64,000 nucleotides of DNA from Acanthaster planci (taxonomy: Eukaryota > Echinodermata > Asteroidea > Valvatida > Acanthasteridae): positions 752,335 to 816,334 of the forward strand of contig NW_019091411.1 in assembly GCF_001949145.1 (NCBI RefSeq). Direction: 5' to 3'. Both the position numbers and the translations under genes were made by a program. Below are positions 12,401-24,400 of this stretch, piece by piece. Position 1 is the stretch's first letter. Every line of letters starts with the position of its first letter. A model generated the notes under the pieces. The model was not told the DNA's origin. It made no database searches and saw nothing but the letters and a program-made list of their open reading frames with translations.

Positions 12401-15400
12401 TAGCCTAATTTGGTTCATCTGCATAAAAAATGCCGCCTTTTAATTTCCACTTCATTTTCCACTCGTATTAAATTGCAGAATGCCCCATTTTATAACATTT
12501 AATCTAGAAAGGCCGTGTAATTGCGGATTGGGCTCATCCAGCTGCTCCCAGCCCAACGGAACGAAGATCTGCACCTGCGCAGACGGTTACAAGCTTGCCC
12601 TAAATGGAGCTAGCTGTATCGGTAGGTTGGTCTTGAATGATGTGCAAACAGATTCAGAGATGGGACTTTCTAATGTCATTAGCTACTTACCGGTAAGCAA
12701 GAATATGTCTTTAGCTTTGGGATTTGCTTTTCTGTAGAGTTAATTTATTAGTAAGAGTAAGAAAGTGCAATATGGCACTGGAAGCATATACATGAATAGG
12801 AAACTTTGGTTGCATGTTATGAAAATGAATTCTTCATGTTCAAAAATCAACATTACAACATTTGTGTTCCAAAAAGGACTTGTATTAAAGATGCTTTTGG
12901 TGTTCTTTAATATAATATGGAGGATGCTGTGCATTTTCGATGATTGTAGTCAAGAAATTGTTTGGTTAAAAAAAGGGACGAAGAAATCGTTTGGTGAATC
13001 CATGAAAGAAAAAATGTTTCTCTATATGAAAATTGTCAATTTGAAATCTTTCAAACGTTGAAATCTTTTTTAAAATGTCCAATTTATAATTGAGAATTTT
13101 TGGAGCATGACTTGTAAATTTTGTGATTCCACTAGACGNNNNNNNNNNNNNNNNNNNNNNNNNNNNNNNNNNNNNNNNNNNNNNNNNNNNNNNNNNNNNN
13201 NNNNNNNNNNNNNNNNNNNNNNNNNNNNNNNNNNNNNNNNNNNNNNNNNNNNNNNNNNNNNNNNNNNNNNNNNNNNNNNNNNNNNNNNNNNNNNNNNNNN
13301 NNNNNNNNNNNNNNNNNNNNNNNNNNNNNNNNNNNNNNNNNNNNNNNNNNNNNNNNNNNNNNNNNNNNNNNNNNNNNNNNNNNNNNNNNNNNNNNNNNNN
13401 NNNNNNNNNNNNNNNNNNNNNNNNNNNNNNNNNNNNNNNNNNNAAAATTAAAAGACTGCTGGGAATTTTCTCAGGGTTCTGAAAAGCTGACGAGTGTATT
13501 ATTGAATCACGTCTGTTATAGAACTCCCGTGCAGCTGTGGACGGGGCTCAACTGCTTGCTCCTGGCCCAACGGCGTGAAGATATGCACTTGCGCTGACGG
13601 CTACGAACCAGCCCCACATGGAGCCAGCTGTGTGGGTAAGTTTTACAAAATGTCTATCAGATTGCAGATTTTTACAGATATCTTGCTCTGTACCCTTTGC
13701 TCCAACAGCCGATCTTTTGTGTGTTCTTTTTCTTGTTCTAATTCCAAATTCAATTGGACAATTTCAGTGGCTTTTATCAGCTTACCTTTAAACTGAACAC
13801 GTGGGCCTACAAAACAGCAGATGTTCACTTTGTCAGTTGTGATTTGTAAAAGGAATCAAATCATTTTGTTTTATTTATTAATCAATCGGTAAATCCATTA
13901 CCAACTTAACATCTTGTGCTCTGTTTGTATTGGAGTTTTGTTGTTTTTAATTAAGTCTTTTGATGTGTCTCACCTGACATTCCAATGCACAGATCGCAAC
14001 GAATGCCAAGAGTCTGCTCCCTGCGAAGGTCAATGTTTTAATACACAGGGTTCTTATTACTGTAGATGCACAGTGTCTGGCTACCGGCTCGCAGCAAACC
14101 GTCATAGCTGTGAAGGTAAATGAGCATGCACACTTGTTTGGAATATGGAGTCCTAAACGAAACACTGTAAAGAAAAAAATGAAACTTAACAAAATGTGAA
14201 ATCATCTATCCCAGGATATTCTACATTTGGATGTTTACAGTGATATTGCCAAATGGTGCTGTTTTGTTGATCATTGAGCGAATGTTGTGTATTTTCTGTA
14301 CAGATATTGACGAATGCCAGGATTCAAGGTTATATAACTGCCAACACACTTGTGTTAATATCCCAGGCAGCTACCGATGCGACTGTCCACCTGGAAACTT
14401 CCTAATGCCTGATGGGAGATCATGTCAAAGTAGGCGCCCTCAATTTGCTCAATCAACGGGCAACGTCACTCCTTTATAGAATTCTGTGGCAATGATAATG
14501 GAATGTAATGAAGTTGGTCCCACAAGCTTTCAATATTCATAATCTTGAATGCCGACTGTGATTATTTAAGGTCACTTTTGGTCATTTTCAACCATTCGTA
14601 GAATGCAGACCCAACTCATATCGCAGTGCCACCGCTAACGAGTGTCTGGAGTGCCCGGCGAATTCCCAAACATCCGGCCGAGGCGCTGCTTCCATCTCAG
14701 AGTGCCGCTGTGTGCCGGGCTTCAGCGGAGATCTCAGCCGTGATGAGGTGTGCAAAGGTACAAGGCCTGATTTTTATTGATAAACAGCTCTGAGACTCTA
14801 ACTTAGGCTGCATCCGAATCTGTTGTCTAGAGCTAGGTCTTGGTCTTCGCTCCATTGAAAATGTGCGGAGACGCGCAGACAATAAACTTAGCCGTAGCTC
14901 TGGAAGCCCGTTTCGGACACAGCCCAAGTCTCTCTTTTTGGCAAATGCACATTCACAATTGTTTTCTTTTGGGAGTGCAACGTATGTTTGTGTATACGTC
15001 CCGTGTATTTTTGGAGTTGTTTTGGTTCATTTTTCCGATTACCGACATCCAGTTGACCTATGGTACAATGACGCCACGCCTCGAATAGGGAAGTTATCAA
15101 ATGTGACATTGTATAGGTCTCTTACATACAGCATTTCTCACAGTGCTATACCCTGTCGAATTTGCTGCTGTTTTCTGCCGAGCAGTTTGGTGTCTTTCGA
15201 GACATGGTCTTGTTTCTGGCAGAGAGACGGTCACTCTCAAAATGAGAGGGCTAATTAAGATCTTCCCTGGCGAACAGAAAATCCTGTCCAATTTTTTTTT
15301 CAGATATTGACGAATGTGAGCAAGACAATGGGGGCTGTAAGCACCACTGCAGTAACACACCAGGGAGTTTCTACTGCACATGCCCAGATGGCTTCAGGTT

Positions 15401-18400
15401 GATAGACGATGGGAAGACATGCGAAGGTGATAACCATGTGTGCAGTTTCTTTCTCTTTTGGGTTGTTCATGAGAGTGCGAGAGATTGGTAATGGTGAAAA
15501 TGATGGATGGTGATGGTGATCATTATCATAATTCAACCATTTATTACTCCGGTTTCAAGTAAATTAGCTGGTAATGTAAATTGACTGATACTCACTTTCA
15601 GATCATGACGAATGTTCACAGAGCAATGGCGGGTGTCAACACACTTGTTCCAACACGGTGGGCGGTTTCACCTGTGGATGTAACGAGGGCTATACCGTAG
15701 ACCCCTCTGATTCGTACTTGTGTGTCGGTGAGTGTTTCGAGGTTAGATTTTAAACACCTTTACTGTGGTGTAGCGTGTATTCAATTCAATGTAGGCCTAG
15801 GGCGATTTCAATATAAAATTCAATACAGTCACAATGAAATAGATTCGCTTCAGGTGTCCAAGAGAGGTGCAAATGATATGGATAAATATGTAGATTTTTT
15901 TAATCTTTTGCACCGTAGAAATTTTGTATAGTTTCGGCTTATTCCTAGGCCTCTCTTTGGTGGTTTGCTAAAAGTGTTACAATTTGTTATAGTTTTTAGC
16001 AGATCCTTCAAAAATGGTTAGCACTGTACAATGAACAACGCTTGTCGAGGTTTTCTGACCTTGTAACGCATGACTATATAGTATTAAATTTGAATTGATA
16101 CGTCTAATTTTAAATTCCGTTGGCAATAACGGACATTCATAAGGATCCAGTGTTTAGTGTTGCTAAGTATTAATTCATGCCAAAAGTCAACTACTTCTTG
16201 ATATGTTTGGATTGAAATTCTTAACCTCTGAAACATATTGACTGAAACATGTACCTTCTCCAAACGACATAGTAGGTCGCTGAAGAACTTATCGGGATTA
16301 ATTTATGCCAGTAGCGTTTGCTTTAATCTGAATCTGAGACGGCACGGAGGTGCCAACTAAGACTTTGCCTGCTCACCGGTTTTGGCTCCTTAGACGTGAA
16401 CGAGTGCGAGATGGGTACTCACGACTGCCCGCAGGACTGTGGCAACTTTCCAGGCGGGTTCCACTGTCGATGCAACGACAATTTCATACTGGCGCGGGAC
16501 GGCAAAACATGCAACCGTGAGTCAGTCATCACTGAACTGCATCTGCACACACTTTACAGAAAAACCAGAAATAGATGCAGTTTTAAAACCAACGCTGTAT
16601 GTAGGGTGCCTGGCTGGATGGAACAACCATCCTGATATGCAGAGATCACAAGATATCGTGGGGAAAAGCCTTGGCAGTCATCTTTGCAACTGTACCACCC
16701 CCCGTCAAAAATATATATTAACTACCCCCTTGATTCACCACTTGTTTCGGTACTGCTAACAGAAAGATTGTATGGTAACTTGATGGAGATAAATATTGGT
16801 TTCCATCAGTTCATTAAAAAGCATCTCTTAGTTTATAATGTTGTGTTCGAAAGTTTACACACTTTGGCCTATAGTCTTTAATTACATATTTTGAAGACGG
16901 TGCCGAGTTTTGGTCTACCCTTTCTTTTTCTGTATTTAAACTGCCGGCATATCCCCTTATTTGAACCAGAAAATGAAAAGTTAAAGCACAAAAGATGTTC
17001 TAAATGACCAGCTGTCGAAGAGGAATTGCTGCCAGGAATAGATGAAGTCTTAAGGCTTGTAACTAAAACTTACAGCCCAAGTGTATGAAACCTTTCGACC
17101 ACAACTGTTATTCACGTCACCCCCACCAATTCACCACACAGCTTCTTTCATTTTATACTGTCATGTTTTTTAGCTGTAACTTGCAGCCCGATCATCTTGG
17201 CGGAGAACATGAAAGTGTCACCGCGAGAACTGTGTCTGGGTAACCACGCGACCAACATTATCTCAGGTAGGGATCAGTATTCAAAAAGGTGACCCGTAAT
17301 CCTGCTGTTGCTCTTTTCCTTTTTGGTATTTTTTTTTAACACTGCAGAGATCCAAAGCTTGGGTATTTCTCCGCTGATGTGCTGGCTTGAAAACATTGTC
17401 ACAGAAAAATTGAGAAGACGAAAGAGATCAAAGTTTGCATCCAAGATTTTGTAAAGTTCCTTTTCTTTTCAATGAATACGATTTTTAACGGTGCTTTGTT
17501 GTTCGATGAAATTACAACGGATTTGTCGGATTTCGCTTTGTGAGGTTTGAGGTATAACTTCTGCCCAGTAATGTTACTTCAAAAATCTGTAAAGATAGGT
17601 TATGTTCTATGGCTTGATTGCTATCACCATTAAACTAAAACGGGTTTTGAAGAGATCTTGTGTGATGTTTTAGCCTTCTGTAGAGTTCAGTTTCCATTAT
17701 TTCTGGCTCATTTCAGTTGATACAACCTGTCGATTCAGCTGCAAGAATGGTTACGAGTTGCAAGGAGGCGAGGCGAGGACGTGCCTGAACACGGGACGTT
17801 GGGCGGGCGAGCTGGCATCTTGTCACCGTAAGATTACGATTTATTATGCTGGTCACTGACGCATATACCAAACACTGTTGCACGACACTGTTACACGTAG
17901 GTGTACATTTCATGTAATATACATGTAGATCTCGCTAGCTGCCCCTTGAGTCTTGACCTTTATCAGATGATTTTAACAGGACATTGCTCTCATGCGATGT
18001 TTTTATTGGAGGCAAAATGGAAGATTTCTTAATGTAACTTTTATGGCCTGCCTGAGATATAAACTACAGTTTGGGAGGAATTTTACGTGCATTGGCGTGG
18101 AAGGGACATGGGTTAATGTTAAAAAAACACAATTATTTCTGGGGGCGTGGCACGCCAGTGCCCTCCTGTCGATCCGACGGTGCTCTGTGCATTAATTCAT
18201 CAGAAAGGCATTATTACGATATTTCCAAGAAGTCGTAATATAAAATGCGAACAGTCACAAGTCATCTTCCCGTGTCGTCCAAGAAATTCTGAATGCCGTC
18301 TAAACCACTTATTGGGTCGCTGAGTGACTTCGCTGGTGTACCCTTTTTGCCATTCGTTCTGCAAAGCAGTGGATCAAAAAGGAGAACGGTGGTAAAGTAT

Positions 18401-21400
18401 TTTACCAGGCCATATACAGTCAACAAACATCACGAGATCTGTCCGGGGGGCTCCGCTATCGGCCACGCCCCTCGATAAATGAGAGCTATATGCCAGATGG
18501 AGATAACAGAGTGAAATATACCATAGGTGCCACCAACCTTCACCAACACAGTGAAAAGTACAGCGAAGGTTTCACAGCTGTAACGAATTAAAATCTGTCT
18601 TGGACTGGTACAGACTCCCGTGGGAACTTGCTTCACTAGAAGGCAAAAGTTTAGCAGTCGAAAAAAAATCAAATAAATTTGTAGAGGTGGGATCCGGGTT
18701 CATAGGGAAGTCTGTGCAGATAAATAGAGCACGTTTCCGTTCAGCCAAGAGCATCCTTGTTTACAAGCTTTTAAAAATGATAAAGGTACTTCACGCTTAT
18801 CTTGAATTCTCGAGAGTTTCCTTGTTCTTAATGACTTTCCTTTTCCTTAAGACGAGTCACTACATGAACTTCCTTAAACAAAGCCGGGCAATTTGTTTCA
18901 AGGTGCCTGAAATTTTCTGGTCTTTTCTGGGTCAAGAGCTCGACTTGGTTAACTTGAAAATGGCCTCCAACTGTTTGTTAAATCATGCATTCGGTTGATT
19001 TGGAATGTGTTTAAATTCACTCCGTTTTTTTTTACTTTCTTCGCACAGTTAAGTTTAGGTTGAAGTATCATTCATATTTTCCAGTCCCACCTCACAATAA
19101 AATATCTAGAAATTGTCAAATACCAGACGTCCAGTGGGATGCGGAACATCAGTACTGGAAATTATCGCCGATATGCAAACATCTTCCCACAAGCTATATA
19201 ATGAGTAGTGTGAATCAAGTGAACAAATAAGATGGAGAACTTTTAAGCTGAAACACAAGTCACTGCACCCAGTTACAATATACACTGCTTGAATAACACA
19301 CTGAACTAGAAAAATAGGTCACCATGAGGCTTTGCGAAGTGACATGTGTGTCATGACTGTCTCAAAACAGAACGAGGTATGCAAACTTACATCAGGGTAA
19401 AGTTATTGTTTGGCGACAGAACCGTTGAAGGGAGTCATTTTGGCACAATTTGACCGCTATGCATCATAATGTACACGTACGTGCACTCATTTGTGATACA
19501 GCTGTGCGTTGCCCAGGACTGCAGCCCCCTTTGAACGGCTTGATGAGTCCTCCACCGTGCATGCAGGACGGTGGCATCGAGTTCAGAGGCATCTGCGCTT
19601 TCTCCTGCAACGAAGGCTACACGTTGGAAGGCTCCTCGTTCTTGACTTGCAGGGCAAGCGGACAGTGGTCTGGAGATAAACCGACTTGCCAGGAGGGTAA
19701 GGTTCTTGGCATTTTCTCAAAGTTTGAGTTTGTCTTTGAAACTCGGGACCAAAATGAAGGACCGACCGTAGCCTGCATCGCTTGGTAATAACGTTTGAAC
19801 GCAACCCCAAGATATTTACAAAACCGTAATTTACGGAAATTACACACGGGGAGCATACGGCTTGAGCGGGGAGGGGGGCGTTCACCATACCTCCCCAAAT
19901 AGTTTCGCCACTGCATACTGCGCCCTCTGTGTTGATATGCATTGTTTAACCGTGGTCATGGACCCATTTAATAAGGTACCAGGAACGGTCATCTGTTGTG
20001 ATTGTACAGCGCCAAAACCTCTTCCCTGTCTTTGAATGGTTTCAGTTACCGAGATAACGTGCCCAAGAGACATGTCTGTGGTGTTGGAGCAGGGTACTTC
20101 TCATGCCGTACTCGACCTTCCGAAGCCGGTCCACACCTTAGACCTTCTGGAGGCCAACGTACCAATAGTCGGTCATCGCTTCCCGGCAGGCAACACCAGG
20201 GTGACGTACACCGCTCGGAGCAACTCCTCAGAATCTTCGGCCTCGTGTTCGTTTAACGTTGGTGTGATAGGTAGGTAGTGTTGGAAGTCAAATGGGTCCC
20301 GCTCATGACCCATGTACGTTAAGGAGGCTGGTTTTACTTTTTTATTCAAGCGAGTCTGAAATCGAAAATACGCTAGAACAGACTTCAAAGTGATTTCTTA
20401 TCAGAGTGTCTCTGCAGACCAAAATGTTCATTAAATATGCATTTTACATGGACATTGTTAACCCCTTCGCTGCAATTATTGTAATTCAATTGTCAATGTG
20501 GTATGGCAGAAAGTTTTAAGAAAGTCCATGGTCTAGCATGTCATTTTTTTTCAAAACCGTATAATGAATTCACGGATTGCTTCATGCTTTGCCACATTTT
20601 GAGATTTGCCGATTTTTGAAATTATATTGGTGAGATACGCCAAGATAAGCCATCCAATAAACCGCCGTCTGTTTGCATTTTATTACACGCAGATGAGGAA
20701 GCTCCAGTCTTTGAATCCTGCCCGAAATCGTTCACTGTGAATACCGACGAACAGTACCCAACGATCGAATGGGAGACTCCGGTGGCTACCGATAACGTCG
20801 CTGTAGATAGTAACACCACTTGGATCGTAAGTCATCAACATGGAGCCAATTTCTTTCTCATCCATCGATGTGCACTTATATTTACCTTGAGTCATTCCAG
20901 CTCGTCTGCTGAAATATATAATTGTGTCAGCTTGTTTTTACCTTAGATACCGAATAGGTGTTCAAATACCCTCCCTAGCAAAGAAACGTCTTTTTCGCGA
21001 ATCAATCCTCGGAGTTCTCTTAACATTCGGGCACTCAATACACCGTGTGTTCGTCTCTTGCTGTCGTAGACGCCCGAAGGCCGTTTCACGTGGGGCACTT
21101 ACACCGTTCTGACAGAGGTCCGCGACGCGGCTGGCAACTCCGCCTCCTGCAAGTTCAGCATCTCCATTCAAAGTACGCAAACTCCTTTTCTTCGTTCTTC
21201 CTAACCACTGACGTCATATTGGACCACTTCTTGAAGGATTTTATTTAATGAGATCTCAGGCATTTAAACTCTTTTTCTTTCTTGTGGCTATGTATAGACT
21301 TAGAGGCTATTTCAAACGTCAGGCAGTAAAGATTACTAACTGTTATGGTTAGGCAATGACGTTTTAGGGTTACGTCCTTGTCTGCGTTAGTAGGAGTGGG

Positions 21401-24400
21401 AGAGTTTGGTAAAGGACCTACGAAATCACAAATCACTAAATTGTGGGTTATTTTCCTTTTTTGCGCTTCCGGATTCTTTCAAACGAATCTAGTGTGTAAG
21501 ATTGGAAAAGATCACATACGCATATACGTCTGACACACCCCGGTGTGGTGACCTAACACCACGGATTGTTGATTTGATGCTACAGCTTCTGCGACTGTGA
21601 ATGGCATGCCCCTCTTATCTCCCGTGTTTTACTCGGATCTCCCGTTCAATACACCCTCAATTTTTCTCTTCCTCTATTTCGAAATTCCACTTCGCGGTTC
21701 CTTCTTAACTTTATCCCACATCAGCCATCGAATGCGGTGAACCAAACGGGCCTCTGAACGGAGAGAGCGACTGCTCTGATTGGATGTTCGGCAAGATCTG
21801 CGAGCCCAGATGCAACCAATCGCATTACTTCTTTAATGGACCTCCACAGGACGTTTACCTGTGCGGTTTCAATGGAGTTTGGTCACCTTCGGCAGAGGTA
21901 CCCGACTGTAGCCGTAAGTACTGCCTTTATTGTATAACATGGAACATCTCTTCTTCATGAACTGCACGTGAACTGGGCTGCTTCTTTCTAGGGTTAATAA
22001 TAACATTGTAATTCTTTTTCTAATCAGCCTACAGTTACTTGGGCAACAGGACAACTTGTCCATCTGGGAGTGAGTTGAAGTCGTTTGAGGAGCTTCAGGA
22101 TCCTGTTTGCAGTATGTTACATTTCACTTTCAAGTTATTTTCCGTACCTTGCATTCAAAGCGAACTCGTGGTGTTACATGTCCACTTATGTTTTTTTAAT
22201 TTTAATACGTGTTCTTGTCATGCGCTTCATAAGCTTTGGCTTTCTTGGTCTTGTCGCCTCTTAATGAATTGATTTTCTCATCTCTCTTTTTTAAAGCTTT
22301 TGTGAGTGACGGTAGTCTATGTAGTCAAATATCAAATACGATTCTCCTCCATTAACACCTGGGTCCACATAGTGATGTTATTCTAAGTAGTCGAATGTCA
22401 AACTATATTCTCCTGCATTTAAACTTGGGTCCATAATATAAAGGGAAATAAATGTTACCTACAGATTTTCACACAAAATTCTTTTAAAGTATGTTATTAC
22501 ATGCATTTGAAGAGATTAATTGCAGTAAGGCGTCTTGAACAAGTACGCAGTAAAGAATTAATAAAAAAAACATTTCAATACACGACCCAATTCCATGCTT
22601 TACAGTAAAATTCAAAGCTTGAAAAATACATTCGTAGTTACGCTACGTTCCAGATTTGACAGTGATGGTCAGTACTGTTTTCTCGGCAGTTGCCTGTCCT
22701 CGTGGTATGTACTCGGTCGTGGTAGACTCTACCCCTTCTTGTCTGCCGTGCCCGACGGGGACATTCCAAGACGGATTCGGCCAGCTTTCCTGCGAGCCGT
22801 GTCCCCCTGGTGAAACCACTGCCTCAGAAGCCGCAAAGAGTCGCCTTGATTGTTCCCAAAGGGAAGGTAAAAGAGAGATTCGTTGAGACAAATGGTCTCA
22901 CAGTGACGTCCGTGAAGATTCCAACCGGACCAATCGACCAAATCATAACCTTCAATATCGGATTTCACTGTTATTATCCGTGCATTCTGCAAACTACGTC
23001 CTTGACAAGTGGCGTTTTTTACATGACATCATTCGAGATCTCAACCTTCATTAAACAAGGGCTGAACCTTCCTTATTTCAAATAAAAGGGTGTTACCCTT
23101 TCAGTGAGGGGCGGGGGGAACAACGTTCAAACGCATTTGGTTTTCATGCATTGTCAGGTACGATCCAAACGCCATTTCTGCTATTGAGCGTTCCAAAGCC
23201 CGTTTATGGCACACAACTGTCGGCTTGTCTTTTCAGAAGTAACCGTGAAGACGACACAGGCAGCGATAACGGAGAGTAAGCACACGGCACAACCAGCTGG
23301 CCCAGCCTCCGATGAGGGTGCAAATTAGCTGCAGATCTCTCGCCATCTCATGAGAATCAACAGATTGCTCAATCTGAAGATTTAATTGCGAAAGAAAAGA
23401 TCATACGCCGACTTAACAGCATTTTCCCACGTATACACAGCAATAGACATCAATGAAGCGAATCAAATACACGATATTAAATTTTACTGGTATCCTTGTA
23501 TACGTTACAAACCTTTTATTGCATAGAGCTAATGAAGATTGTTTTACTTACACATCTAAACAAGAATTCTGTTTTTATAATTATGTTTGTTGTAACCTTA
23601 ATTTCGTATTGCAAACAATCGTAACACGTTTTAATAACCATAATGTTAGAAGGAAAAATTTTGAATGTGCCCGACGCAGTTATGGTAACAAGCTTAAGAG
23701 ATACATTTAATCACATCCATGGATGCAATAATGTGAGAAAAGGGAGAGAACTGAAAATGCAGTAGATTAACCGTACTCTTGGGGTTTATTGACCTTCAAA
23801 ATGTAATTGCGTGGTACGGGCCATATATATATATATTCACAGCAAAAGTGGAAGGTATTGTTGAGAGTATATTAAATGACAGATGACCAAAAAAATTTGG
23901 TATGTTGTTTTATCTCATCTCAGACCACAATCGCACAGGCTTTCGGCCTGATAGTTCTCCGTACCTTTTGCAATGATATGCATTTTAAAGGGGCCATGTA
24001 ATTCAAGCTATTTCCACGTAGTCCTTGTAAATGTAACTTTTTTTTTATTTTACTTTTTGGTAATTTTAAGGACCTTTTCGGTGTCTTCAATTGTGAATGC
24101 TGAATAGAATTTGGATGTTGAGGTGTAATGGCATTTCAGGCAGAAACCGTACATCTTTTTCCAACATTAATTAATTTTGCCAGATTTGTGGATATTTTTG
24201 TCCTTTACATTTTCATTCTTTATTGATTGGTCGTTTTCAACTAATGGAGGTAGGCCGGTTATAGCAAAGTTTTTCCCAAATATTTTCAATGAGCATATTG
24301 GGCTCCACAGCTAATCTGACCAGAAAACTCGAAAAATAGACAGTGTGTTTCTGAAATTGACATCACTGCAAGAGTGCCCTCATTCTTTAAGAAAGGGATA

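Noticed and set aside
13107-13482. Open frames across the N gap
   Set aside because: They consist almost entirely of unknown residues.
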